Shown here in pieces: positions 44,758 through 53,730 of a DNA stretch of 64,000 bases. The translations under genes and the position numbers were made by a program. Under the pieces are notes generated by a model. It was not told the DNA's origin and did no database searches. It saw nothing but the letters and a program-made list of their open reading frames with translations. Numbering within the stretch: the first letter of the stretch is position 1; the number at the start of each line of letters is the position of its first letter. The DNA comes from Sabulibacter ruber (lineage in GTDB: Bacteria > Bacteroidota > Bacteroidia > Cytophagales > Hymenobacteraceae): assembly GCF_017355955.1 (NCBI RefSeq), contig NZ_JAFFID010000001.1:1798001-1862000 (forward strand). Reading direction: 5' to 3'.

Positions 44758-46941
44758 TCAAACAGTTTCTAAGGCTGGTAGGCTCTTGGGAGACTGTAGC
44801 GCCTTTTGTTCCTGGAGAACACTCTTGGGCTTAACCACTACCATTTCCTTGGCATCATCTGGTTGAACTGAGCTCAACACTGTTTCGATCGGAGCATTGG
44901 TTACTTTTTGAATGCTCTCAAACATTGTTTTATCGGCTTGTTTCCACACACGATTCGCTTTCACTGTTAAGAGAACCAGATCAAGATGCTTAAACAAGGA
45001 CACTGGATAGGTGTCTTCAAGCAGGGCAGGGAATTCCACAATCACCACTGTATTGTTCAGGAAGTTTTCACCTGCTAAATCAGAGACAGATGCATCGGTG
45101 AGCACCCCTTCCAGCGGAGCATAGAAACCGCAGTTTGCATCAGCCGGAATCTGGCCTTTGTGACTCTTAGGATAAAGCACCTGCACCTCAATCCCCATGG
45201 ATATCAGGTTATTGGCTAAGGTATTGCAAAGCACCGTTTTACCTTCGCCGGACATGCTACTCATTACCCCTACTACAAATGGATAAGCAGTGTCCTTCTG
45301 TTTCATTTTGAGAATCAATTGTCTTGCCAGTTGATCCTCAGCATTTTGGGCTAGTTGAAGCAGTTTAGAGTTGCTTGAATCTGTAGCTGGTAATACCCCG
45401 AAGATTGGATATTGTAGTTTTTTAGCAGCAACAGAAGGCTTACGCAGTGACTCATCTAACAATGCATGTGCAATCAGGGCCCCAAAGGTTAGCAGGAACA
45501 CACCTAATGAACCAAAGATGATGAGTAGAATCCGAGTGATCTTAGTTGGGCTGCCGGGCAGGAAAGGAGGATCTATCACCTTTAATTGCGAAGCCAACTC
45601 AATGTTCTGTTGATTTAGCTTACTTTGGTTAAGACCTTCCAATTTTGCCAGGTATTCCTGTTCAGCCATGGTCACATCGCGGGTTAGCTTTCTATTCTCA
45701 GCTCCCAGAGGCATTAGTTTCTCATACTCCTGGGCATAGGCAGCTCTTTGCTTATTAATAAGGCTACGCTTACTTTTTAATTCCTCCAGCAGGAAAGTAG
45801 TTCTTACCCAATCAGTCAGCATGTTGGTGACTGGCAAGCCTTGCACAGTATGGGTATTGGCATAATGCTTATCCACTGATCCCAGCATCTTTTTGGACAG
45901 GTTATCAGCCTCCTGTCTAAGAGAAGCTAATCTGTTTGACTGGGCAGTATTGGTTTTGCCTTTGTTCAACAACTCTAGCTCAGCTATCTCGGTCGTAATT
46001 CCAGAAAGTCTGTTTTTGAGTTGCAGCACTTCCTGGCTATACAGGTTTGGAACGCCTCTGTCTTTCAGGCTTTGCTCCAATGACCGTAAAGTAGACAAGG
46101 CACCTGCGTACTCAATCTCCATATCATTGGATTTACCCATCAGAGTATTTTTCTCGGTTGTAGTTGAACCTACCTGGGTATTGTAATCAATGATGTTGTT
46201 TGCTTGCTGGAAAGCCAATAGCTTGTCTTCTGCATTTCTTAACTTCACCAAGGCACTGTCAGTAGCTTTTGTGAAATAGTCAACCACAGATTCTGACTGG
46301 GCAGTGAACAGCGTTTTATGTTTTTCCAGAAACAATTGAGTAAAGAGCTCAAGCGTATTCTTACATTGAGCAGGATCACCTGAGTAGTAAGCGATTTGCA
46401 AGAGATCACTATCACCAAGTCTTTTTGCTTCAATGGTTGAAAAAGCATCGGCTGAGTAACCTAGTTCACCTGAGTTGATGATATCTCTTACTGGATTAGC
46501 GTCGCTTGCGTGATAAGCAACAGCAATGTTCTTAGCTGTCTCTTGTAGCGTTGATCCTACTAGTTGTCTTTTTAGAGTAGCTGGTACAAACTCCTGAAGT
46601 TTTTGGTAGGAGGCTTCACTTAAGATATTAGGATCATGCTTTTTCAGCATCAGGTGGGTAGCCAAAAGCCTGAAACCTAATTCTGTTCTGATGTCTCTTG
46701 AATCTATGATAGATATCAGGTTCGCAAATCCGTCCTTGGCAACCTTATACTGGGTTGTACTTTTGGTGACGTCACTAAGATTATACCCAGACGCAATACC
46801 GGTATAAATAGTGGTGTTTGTCGTGTACTCATCATCCTGATCTTTTGTAAAGAAGAAGATAGATGCGGCAGTTACAGAGGTTACTGCAACTAACAGGAAC
46901 AGATTCCGGGATATAATTTTAAAAATGTCTTTCAGTTTCAT
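44758..46941 (-). CDS. Wzc-like polysaccharide co-polymerase with degenerate kinase domain
   Basis: A 727-residue inner-membrane protein. An N-terminal Wzz-type helix (LFLLVAVTSVTAASIFFF), a long periplasmic coiled-coil region with a GNVR-like segment, and a second helix (ILLIIFGSLGVFLLTFGALIAHALLDE) come first. From about 560 a P-loop domain follows with Walker A SSMSGEGKTVL. The two Asp-containing motifs of bacterial tyrosine kinases are altered: VQVLYPKSHKG stands in place of Walker A', and VVIVEFPAL in place of Walker B. There is no C-terminal tyrosine cluster. It probably controls chain length and export as a scaffold without kinase activity. Confidence 0.87.
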   Translation of the reverse strand: MKLKDIFKIISRNLFLLVAVTSVTAASIFFFTKDQDDEYTTNTTIYTGIASGYNLSDVTKSTTQYKVAKDGFANLISIIDSRDIRTELGFRLLATHLMLKKHDPNILSEASYQKLQEFVPATLKRQLVGSTLQETAKNIAVAYHASDANPVRDIINSGELGYSADAFSTIEAKRLGDSDLLQIAYYSGDPAQCKNTLELFTQLFLEKHKTLFTAQSESVVDYFTKATDSALVKLRNAEDKLLAFQQANNIIDYNTQVGSTTTEKNTLMGKSNDMEIEYAGALSTLRSLEQSLKDRGVPNLYSQEVLQLKNRLSGITTEIAELELLNKGKTNTAQSNRLASLRQEADNLSKKMLGSVDKHYANTHTVQGLPVTNMLTDWVRTTFLLEELKSKRSLINKQRAAYAQEYEKLMPLGAENRKLTRDVTMAEQEYLAKLEGLNQSKLNQQNIELASQLKVIDPPFLPGSPTKITRILLIIFGSLGVFLLTFGALIAHALLDESLRKPSVAAKKLQYPIFGVLPATDSSNSKLLQLAQNAEDQLARQLILKMKQKDTAYPFVVGVMSSMSGEGKTVLCNTLANNLISMGIEVQVLYPKSHKGQIPADANCGFYAPLEGVLTDASVSDLAGENFLNNTVVIVEFPALLEDTYPVSLFKHLDLVLLTVKANRVWKQADKTMFESIQKVTNAPIETVLSSVQPDDAKEMVVVKPKSVLQEQKALQSPKSLPALETV

Positions 46942-47693
46942 TTGCTTTGTATTAAATCGATTAGTCTCATTCCAATTGTATCTTCCATCAATAAGAGCTG
47001 TGTTTCATAGTTTACCTTGGCTTGTTTTAAGGCTGCAGAGGAACTAGTGAAAGCTTGTTGCACCGTTGACATTGCATCAATCTGTATTTCACCACTCTTG
47101 AATTGCTTTTCTGCCAGTTTGTGCGTCACAACTGCTGATTGATAGGCTTGCTGCTGTAGTTCCAGCTGAGATTTTGCCAACACAAGGTTCTGGTACAAGG
47201 TTATCACCCGCTGTCTGACGGCTCTCTCAGCTAACTTTCTACTTCCCTCAGCTTGGGCAATAGCCAGTTCCTGGTTTTTTATGAGATTATGTCGACTCAA
47301 TAATTGACCTAAAGGCAAAGACATGGACAAACCCACATTATATCTGGCACGGAGAGGGGCATCAAACGCATTGAAGGAGTTGATAGGTTCACCGTTGAGG
47401 TTGTAATTGCCTAAGCTTCCGTAGGTATAGGCCGAGTTGATTGAAAAGCCGCTATAAAAGTTTTTGCGTATAATTTTTTTCTGTTCTATTGCCTGCAATT
47501 TGGCTGCGTCGGCATTTTCTAGTTCTGCTGCATTAGTAATGGCTGCCTCTGTCAAAATAGGAAGAGCATACTCAGAATTGAATAGCTTTTTCTCCCAATC
47601 TGTTGCTTCCTGTGTTGTGCCGCTCTGAGCCATCACCAGCATTCCTTGGAAGGCTAGCAAAATCGCAAGGGTAATTTTTTTCATTTTAAACAT
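46938..47693 (-). CDS. TolC-family outer-membrane protein, half-length
   Basis: About 251 residues: a signal peptide (MKKITLAILLAFQGMLVMAQ), then the alternating helical and beta-strand pattern of outer-membrane efflux proteins (SYALPILTEAAITNAAELENADA; YNVGLSMSLPLGQLLSRHN; a C-terminal coiled coil). Typical TolC chains hold two such repeats in 420-480 residues; this has about one. It is coupled to the Wzc-like gene by a 4-base overlap and may replace the missing Wza-type export channel. Starts at 47708, 47693 or 47684 are possible. 47708 overlaps the upstream gene, and 47684 gives the cleanest signal peptide. Confidence 0.77.
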   Translation of the reverse strand: MFKMKKITLAILLAFQGMLVMAQSGTTQEATDWEKKLFNSEYALPILTEAAITNAAELENADAAKLQAIEQKKIIRKNFYSGFSINSAYTYGSLGNYNLNGEPINSFNAFDAPLRARYNVGLSMSLPLGQLLSRHNLIKNQELAIAQAEGSRKLAERAVRQRVITLYQNLVLAKSQLELQQQAYQSAVVTHKLAEKQFKSGEIQIDAMSTVQQAFTSSSAALKQAKVNYETQLLLMEDTIGMRLIDLIQSK

Positions 47694-47700
47694 TATATTT

Positions 47701-48867
47701 TTATACATTTTCTTTTTGAAATAAAGCAGGCAGGGTTTTGAGCAGAATGTACAAGTCCTTTTTCAGGGAGAACTTCTGTGCATATTCAATATCAAGGGCC
47801 TTTCGTTCAGCTTCTGACATTGTGCCTTTTCCACGCTTGCTAACCTGCCATAATCCTGTGATTCCTGCTGGTGCTATGAACCTGGCCGCATATTGGTCTG
47901 TGGTGATTCTTTCAGCCTCATAGACTGGAAGTGGCCTATTCCCCACAATTGACATATCTCCTTTTAAGACATTGAATAATTGAGGTAGCTCATCCAGGCT
48001 CGTGTTTCTCAGAAACATTCCCAGTTTAGTAATTCTGGGGTCATTCGCGATTTTGATAAAGGCCGCCCCGGTTTTTGATTTTTTTGATTGGATGTACTGC
48101 TTTTCACAAATGATCTTGCCGTGCTCATCTATCAATTTGTTTCCGCATTCAGATCCCATATCGGAACAGGTTGAACAAATCGAAAAGAGATCTTCAGGAC
48201 TGGTTCGTGTGGGTTGGTGATACTGATTTAAGTCTTTCATGGAGTCCAGAAGCTTATCAGCATCTTGCCTCATTGACCTGAACTTCCAGAATTTGAATAT
48301 CTTGTAACCTGTACCAACTCTGTAAGAGTAGTAGAAGGCAGGTCCCTTAGATTCCAGCTTTATCAGAATAACGATCAGGAGCATCAAAGGGGAAAGAAAG
48401 AACAATGCGGTGGATGCAACTACTACATCAAATATGCGCTTACCAACCGGATATTTGTATTGATAGATGTTTTCTATAGGAGTGGTTACTTCTTCATATT
48501 TAGAAAGCGCCAAATACTTCATTCTGGTTTTTAGCTTTTCCATATCTGGCTTTCTATAGAAGACATCTGAAACGCCTGCCGTCATCAACATTCTTTGCAG
48601 AGTTGGAGAAACCAGATCCTCTGCCAACCAGATAACTGGTATGGAACGTAGAAACCGCTCCTTCACGGTTCTCAACAAGTTGATTCCCAATGGAGAACCT
48701 AATGATGCAGCATCAATTATGATATCGTATTGATCACCTTTCTCTAAGGATTGCAGAAAGTACCTAGGGTTGTCAAAATGATTTACATCAAACAAAGGGT
48801 CTAATTCAGACTCAAAATTGATAGCTTCCTGTAGATCAGGAGAAAGATAGGCAACCCTTGTTTTCAT
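47701..48867 (-). CDS. Receiver-like domain fused to polyprenyl-phosphate sugar phosphotransferase (WcaJ/WbaP-type)
   Basis: A 388-residue protein. Residues 1-120 look like a response-regulator receiver domain: an Asp at 52 lines up with the phospho-acceptor and the conserved Lys-Pro is at 106-107, but the usual acidic pair near the N-terminus is mostly lost. The C-terminal part is the bacterial_transferase domain: KRIFDVVVASTALFFLSPLMLLIVILIKLES helix, KFWKFRSMR (194-200), DELPQ (292-296) and DMSIVGNRP (304-312). It starts EPS repeat units by putting a sugar-1-phosphate on undecaprenyl phosphate. A four-Cys insertion (Cys231, 234, 241, 254) interrupts the catalytic domain. It lies 6 bases after a stand-alone receiver gene. 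Confidence 0.87.
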   Translation of the reverse strand: MKTRVAYLSPDLQEAINFESELDPLFDVNHFDNPRYFLQSLEKGDQYDIIIDAASLGSPLGINLLRTVKERFLRSIPVIWLAEDLVSPTLQRMLMTAGVSDVFYRKPDMEKLKTRMKYLALSKYEEVTTPIENIYQYKYPVGKRIFDVVVASTALFFLSPLMLLIVILIKLESKGPAFYYSYRVGTGYKIFKFWKFRSMRQDADKLLDSMKDLNQYHQPTRTSPEDLFSICSTCSDMGSECGNKLIDEHGKIICEKQYIQSKKSKTGAAFIKIANDPRITKLGMFLRNTSLDELPQLFNVLKGDMSIVGNRPLPVYEAERITTDQYAARFIAPAGITGLWQVSKRGKGTMSEAERKALDIEYAQKFSLKKDLYILLKTLPALFQKENV

Positions 48868-48873
48868 GGTGTT

Positions 48874-49254
48874 TTAAGAAATTTTAACTCTTCTTAGAAC
48901 ATTCTTAATCCTCACCTCAAGCTCTTCAGGATTGAAAGGCTTCACCATGTAGTCATCCGCGCCGCTTTTTAGGCAGAGGATCTTATTTCTTGTTTCTTCC
49001 TTGCCAGAAAGCATGATCAAAGGGATGTCTTTGAATAAAGTACTCGCTCTTAGCTGCTTAATGAAGTCTAAGCCATTCATAAAAGGCATTTCAAAGTCAG
49101 CTACTATGGCATCAATGTGATTCCCCTCTTCCAACCAGGCCATGGCTTCTTTTCCGTTTGACTTAACCACAACTTGATAAGCCCTAGAGAAGTAATGTTC
49201 CAGTATCAACCCGATTGAAGGCTCATCATCAACTATTAATAAAGATTGCTTCAT
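48874..49254 (-). CDS. Single-domain response regulator
   Basis: A 126-residue receiver domain with all key residues: acidic pair Asp9-Asp10, phospho-acceptor Asp53 in VADFEMPFMNG, Ser/Thr in MLSG, and Lys105 in MVKPF. There is no output domain, so it passes its phosphate or acts by protein contact. It is the first gene of the EPS operon, directly after a sigma-54-type promoter and immediately before the receiver-like sugar phosphotransferase. A likely role is to sense the phosphorelay encoded at 49760-55794 and adjust export. Confidence 0.9.
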   Translation of the reverse strand: MKQSLLIVDDEPSIGLILEHYFSRAYQVVVKSNGKEAMAWLEEGNHIDAIVADFEMPFMNGLDFIKQLRASTLFKDIPLIMLSGKEETRNKILCLKSGADDYMVKPFNPEELEVRIKNVLRRVKIS

Positions 49255-49759
49255 CTTGTCTTTTTTTTACATATTATATGAAACAACCGTGCCAAACCTG
49301 ATTTTATCTTAAATTTTAGGAGAAAAGTATAAACAAGTACGTTTCACTACTTATTTCTTCCCATTTTGAGAATCCATGTTTTATTCTGGGAATTAAACTT
49401 ACTCTTGAAGGGTCTATCAGGAAGGTTGAATCGATTTACAAACGGATGGGACGGGAGAATATATTAAATATGTGGATAGTAGATACCCAACCTGAGTGAA
49501 TTAAGTTAAGCACTATCCTACTAACAATAGTAGTACGTTAGCAAAGCAATAATTAAGATATATCAGAAGAGCTTTAATAAAAAAATGTCAATTAATTAAA
49601 GCATACACTATGCATGGATAAGATTAAATCAAATATGAATTTCACACGCAAATAAGTAAAACAGATAAAGAACAACCAAATCCATTTTACACCTATTTAA
49701 TTCAAGTTATAACCTCAATATTCAGTAACGAATATCGCCTACTTTTCTAAAAAAAGGCC
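49255..49759. other. Intergenic region upstream of the EPS operon
   Basis: 505 AT-rich bases between the hybrid pseudo-kinase gene and the EPS operon, both on the minus strand. It contains the candidate sigma-54 promoter at its left end. The remaining 450 bases would be the place for enhancer-type activator sites; I see no clear repeated motif there. Confidence 0.5.
49279..49295 (-). promoter_or_regulatory. Candidate sigma-54 promoter of the EPS operon
   Basis: Read on the minus strand, TTGGCACGGTTGTTTCA matches the consensus TTGGCACG-N4-TTGCA with one change: T for the G of the -12 GC pair. The GG of -24 and the final C of -12 are kept at the right spacing. Transcription would start about 12 bases on, near 49268, giving a leader of about 14 A-rich bases before ATG 49254. 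A sigma-54 activator gene lies 2.6 kb away. The site is by eye only. Confidence 0.6.
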
Positions 49760-51700
49760 TTAAGCATGAAGAGACAGTTCTTCAGAAAATACGTTTACCA
49801 CTTTTTGAGTTTCATCACTAATAATATCCAACAAACCATCTAACTCATGGTAGTTGGTTTTAGCATTTGAAATTTCTTCCACCCTTCTCATCGCCTGAGC
49901 AGCTTTAACAACTTTTATATTTCCGTAAGTTGATTTCAAACTATGTGCTACAAGTGAAACCGTTTCCCATTGCTTCTGCGCAACGGCTTGTTGAAGCTTA
50001 GCTAATTGACCAGGGACAATATCCACAAACAATTTCTGCATTTTGCGGATGAACACGGCATCTTGAGCCATATCTCCTAAGCCTGAGAAGTCATACAGAG
50101 GAACTTCTTCGGCTTCAAACTTCTCCCTTTGAGAATACCTATCTTTTACTTGTTGGCCGGTATTCTTTGAGATACAAAGAAATAAGTCAAAGGCATGATA
50201 TGGCTTCTTGAGGAAATCTGTAAACCCAAACTCCTTGAATCTGACAGGGTCAAAATTGCCAGAAGTGCCGGTAAAAGCCACTATAGGGGTATTTTGATTG
50301 GGCCCATTTGAATTCCTTATCAAGGATGTTGCCCGTAGGCCATCCATTTCGGGCATCTCAATATCCATGAGGATCAGATCATACTTCTGTTTTGATGATA
50401 AGGTAACAGCATCTTCGCCTCTACTTGCAACATCAAGCCTGGAATTCCAATTTTGAATCTGGTACCTTACCAATGATTGACAACTTTCATTATCATCAAC
50501 AAGCAGTAATTTCAATTCTTTTAAATGCTCTGGCTGGAGATATCTGCTACTTGAGTCTGAAACCGGCTTGTCGTTTACAGAGAAAGGCAACACAAACTCA
50601 ATGCTTGTTCCCTGCCCCATTTTGCTTTCAAACCAAACTTTCCCTCCTTGCAGCCCAATCAACCGCTTGCAGGTATACACCCCTAAGTCAAATCTAGAGT
50701 TCTTGTCTAACTCGTCGTTGGTGAATGCATTCTCCGAATTGAAGAAGTCCTCAAACTCATCAAAACTCTGGTCCAGTCCTAAGTTATTGATAGAGAACTG
50801 CAAGTAAAGGACCTTTTCTATTCTCTCCTTCTGGAAAACCGAGACAACTATATCTTTACTCTTAGTATACCTGATAGCACAATTGATGAACTTAACCAGT
50901 ATCAGATTCAGGTGGGCAGGATTCAATTCAACCAGCGGGATCTTTGCAATAGGCTCAGAGAAATGGATTACCACATCCTGCTCAGTTGCTTTAAGAGAAA
51001 GCACCCGAACTACATTTTGAGTGAATTCAACAATATCTGTTACTTCAGTACCAAAATCCAGAGCACCTGATTCTAATTTGGTGTATTCCAGAATATCTTT
51101 AGGCACTTCCAGAAGATAATCAGAGATGGAAAGGAGAGAGTTTAAGTATCTCTTTTGATCTTTATTGATGAACGTTTTCTTTAACAGCTTAACCAAGCTG
51201 ATTACAGCATGTATAGGGGCATCAAGCTCTTTGCCAACATCGGCTAAGAATTTCTCTTTAGCAGAAAATGAGTTTTCAGCAATCTGAAGACTTTCCTTTA
51301 GGTTTGTGATTTCTGCAGAGGTAGAGAGTAACAGCCGTTGGCCATTGGGCTGAACAATAGTTTTTTTTGTGGTCAGGAACCAGGCGCCTCTTCCATCTTC
51401 AAGCTTGAAAAACTCCTCTATCTTACACTCATCGTCCGCAGCAATTACTTCTAAGTCCCTCTCATAGGAGAAATCAAAGTCGATAGCCCCTTTCTCGAGC
51501 AACTGTTCCAGATTACTTCTATGTAACTGAGCATAAGCCAAATTAGCCCAAACTATCTTGCCGTAAGCATCTTTGACATAAGTTGGATTGGAACTACTCT
51601 TAAAGATTTGCTCAATAGAAAACATAGGCTTAACAAGAACTGTATTCACAAAATACTTAGCGCTTGAAGCTTTAAAGAAAGCTAAGCCTAAGAAGGGCAT
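49760..51700 (-). CDS. Hybrid histidine pseudo-kinase with PAS, REC and HPt domains
   Basis: A 646-residue protein. Order: PAS (about 30-130), a dimerisation/phospho-acceptor-like region, an ATPase-like domain (to about 385), REC (about 393-510) and C-terminal HPt. In the H-box, the usual SHEIRTP is GKELDAP (156-162), so the phospho-accepting His is Lys157. The G1 box DxGxG is NLGLDQS. Both changes argue against kinase activity. REC keeps VDD, the phospho-Asp in ILMDIEMPEMDG and the Lys in LKKPY. HPt keeps VAHSLKS with its His near 585. It could therefore relay phosphate made elsewhere. ATG about 51625 is an alternative start. Confidence 0.88.
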   Translation of the reverse strand: MPFLGLAFFKASSAKYFVNTVLVKPMFSIEQIFKSSSNPTYVKDAYGKIVWANLAYAQLHRSNLEQLLEKGAIDFDFSYERDLEVIAADDECKIEEFFKLEDGRGAWFLTTKKTIVQPNGQRLLLSTSAEITNLKESLQIAENSFSAKEKFLADVGKELDAPIHAVISLVKLLKKTFINKDQKRYLNSLLSISDYLLEVPKDILEYTKLESGALDFGTEVTDIVEFTQNVVRVLSLKATEQDVVIHFSEPIAKIPLVELNPAHLNLILVKFINCAIRYTKSKDIVVSVFQKERIEKVLYLQFSINNLGLDQSFDEFEDFFNSENAFTNDELDKNSRFDLGVYTCKRLIGLQGGKVWFESKMGQGTSIEFVLPFSVNDKPVSDSSSRYLQPEHLKELKLLLVDDNESCQSLVRYQIQNWNSRLDVASRGEDAVTLSSKQKYDLILMDIEMPEMDGLRATSLIRNSNGPNQNTPIVAFTGTSGNFDPVRFKEFGFTDFLKKPYHAFDLFLCISKNTGQQVKDRYSQREKFEAEEVPLYDFSGLGDMAQDAVFIRKMQKLFVDIVPGQLAKLQQAVAQKQWETVSLVAHSLKSTYGNIKVVKAAQAMRRVEEISNAKTNYHELDGLLDIISDETQKVVNVFSEELSLHA

Positions 51701-51849
51701 GCTATATTCAATTAGATGATATTACTCAACTTCTCTTCCCTCCTAAATAACAGAAACCACTTAAATACCACACTTTATTTTAGGTGTTAAAATCATTAAA
51801 TAAATATTCCACCTATAGCCAATAATCTTTGATCACTTTTAAATGTCAA

Positions 51850-53226
51850 TTATCTTCTATGCTCGGGAATTAGCACCTCACCCTTCTGAATCATTCTATA
51901 AATTGTTGATTTACCTACCTTAAGTTTATCTGCCACATAGACAACATTGTAGTTATATTTATCAAGATACTTCTGCACAATTTCATAGATATATTCATCC
52001 AGGGTTTTCTCTTCTGAGGTAGCCGCAGTAAAGGATGCCTGAAGTTGAATTTCATTTTCAGTAATCAAATTAGAATCGGCAAGAACTGCCGCTAACTCTA
52101 CAACTGCCTTCAATTCACGCACATTTCCTGGATAAGGATGATTTAAAAGCTTTTTTTGTGCGCCTGCTGAAAATGACTTTTCTTCTAAATCGTTCTGGTG
52201 GCAGTAATCTCTCAAAACCTTATTGGCAATCAACAGAATATCATGTCCTCTTTCCCGCAAAGGAGGCAGTTGAACTTGCACCCCCAGTAATCTATAGAAC
52301 AAGTCTTCTCTAAAATTGCCTTTTTTCACTTCCTCAATCAAATTCCGATGGGTAGCAGTAACGATACGCACTTCCACCGGAATACTTTTGTTAGAGCCTA
52401 CCGGAGTCACCTCTCTCTCTTGCAATACCCGCAAAAGTTTTGATTGGAGATTTATGTTCATTTCTCCTATTTCATCTAAAAAGAGGGTCCCTCCATTGGC
52501 TTCCTCAAATTTCCCCACCCTTCTTGCAGTAGCGCCGGTAAAGGCCCCCTTCTCATGCCCAAATAATTCGCTCTCCAACAATTCAGAGGGTAATGCTGCA
52601 ATATTGACCGCAACAAAGGGCATTTTAGCTCTTCTTGAGTTTTGGTGAATTGCTTTAGCAATTAACTCTTTACCAGTTCCTGTTTCTCCCGTAATGGTGA
52701 CATTAATATTATTTACGGCGGCCTTCTCTACTAACTGGAACACTTTTTTGATGGGTTCAGATGAGCCCACCAATTCACTGCCCAAGGTATATTTCTGCTT
52801 TACCTCGTTTCTTAGTATTTCTACTTCCTGCCGAAGGGCTTTATTCTGCTTGATCTTCTCTATGATGCTCCAAAGCCTTTCTTTGGTTTCATCATTTTTC
52901 ACTATGTAATCAAAGGCACCCATTTTCAGAAGACTTACAGCCTTTCTAATATCTTCCTGACCAGAGATAATTATCACATAAGACTTAGGGCTTTGCCGAA
53001 GGATCTGCTGTAGAACTTCTTCACCTGTACCAGAAGGCAAGTGGTAATCTAGCGTAATGATATCAGGGGCTTCTGATAAACGGCCCAAAAACGAATCTAC
53101 GGAGTTAAATACCTCCACCTGGTGATCCGGATTCAGAGAGAGATGATAGCTAAGGAACTGTGAATACCAAATATCATCTTCGAGAACAAATATCTTAGCG
53201 GAAGAACCATCTTTAAACTCAGGCAT
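51850..53226 (-). CDS. Sigma-54-dependent response regulator (NtrC type)
   Basis: A 458-residue regulator. REC: acidic residues in VLEDD, phospho-Asp60 in ITLDYHLPSG, and a C-terminal Lys in IVKND. The AAA+ domain has Walker A GETGTGKE, the sigma-54-contacting GAFTGA loop, GGTLFLDEI and R-finger region. A C-terminal Fis-type helix-turn-helix ends it (VADKLKVGKSTIYRMIQKG). When phosphorylated it should drive sigma-54 promoters, of which one candidate lies before the EPS operon. The frame extends 16 codons further upstream, but MPEFKDG at 53226 is the natural start because receiver domains start almost at once. Confidence 0.92.
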   Translation of the reverse strand: MPEFKDGSSAKIFVLEDDIWYSQFLSYHLSLNPDHQVEVFNSVDSFLGRLSEAPDIITLDYHLPSGTGEEVLQQILRQSPKSYVIIISGQEDIRKAVSLLKMGAFDYIVKNDETKERLWSIIEKIKQNKALRQEVEILRNEVKQKYTLGSELVGSSEPIKKVFQLVEKAAVNNINVTITGETGTGKELIAKAIHQNSRRAKMPFVAVNIAALPSELLESELFGHEKGAFTGATARRVGKFEEANGGTLFLDEIGEMNINLQSKLLRVLQEREVTPVGSNKSIPVEVRIVTATHRNLIEEVKKGNFREDLFYRLLGVQVQLPPLRERGHDILLIANKVLRDYCHQNDLEEKSFSAGAQKKLLNHPYPGNVRELKAVVELAAVLADSNLITENEIQLQASFTAATSEEKTLDEYIYEIVQKYLDKYNYNVVYVADKLKVGKSTIYRMIQKGEVLIPEHRR

Positions 53227-53730
53227 GCAGATGAAAACTATTAAAAGAACAATTAACCTTTCAACTACTGCCAATATATAAAAGAATTATGAAAATTCTT
53301 ATAGCATATATGCTTTACTCAACTTATTTTAACTTATCTGAGAAGAACGCCTCTTCTTCTCAATCTAATGTACCTTAGATTTCAGCATTACTTAGTTGTT
53401 GGTTATTGAACATGCCCTTCACTCACTCGCTCTCATGGCAAGAGTGACAAAGACAACAGATAATTTCTGGAGTAGGCGAGCTGAGAAAGAGTGTAAGCTT
53501 TTAGATTAGGTGAGGTTGCATGTTTGATCTATCTTTAAAAGATAGCATCCATTAAGTTATTCCATCTTAGCAGAGGCAATCAGTTTCCTGCTGTAGCTCC
53601 TTTGGCAAATCATTATCAACCATGGCAACCACCAGCTGTTGCTGCAAATGGATCATAACAAAAGGCACTGTCACATAAGGTATGAATGAAATTCAGCAAG
53701 GATAAAAGAGATTCACTCCTGTTTGAGGGA
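53227..53730. other. Intergenic region between the two control genes
   Basis: 504 bases with no supported gene. Small inverted repeats occur (for example GCAAC/GTTGC near 53625-53645), but none looks like a clear terminator. It should contain the promoter of the sigma-54 regulator gene; no consensus was found. Confidence 0.45.
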
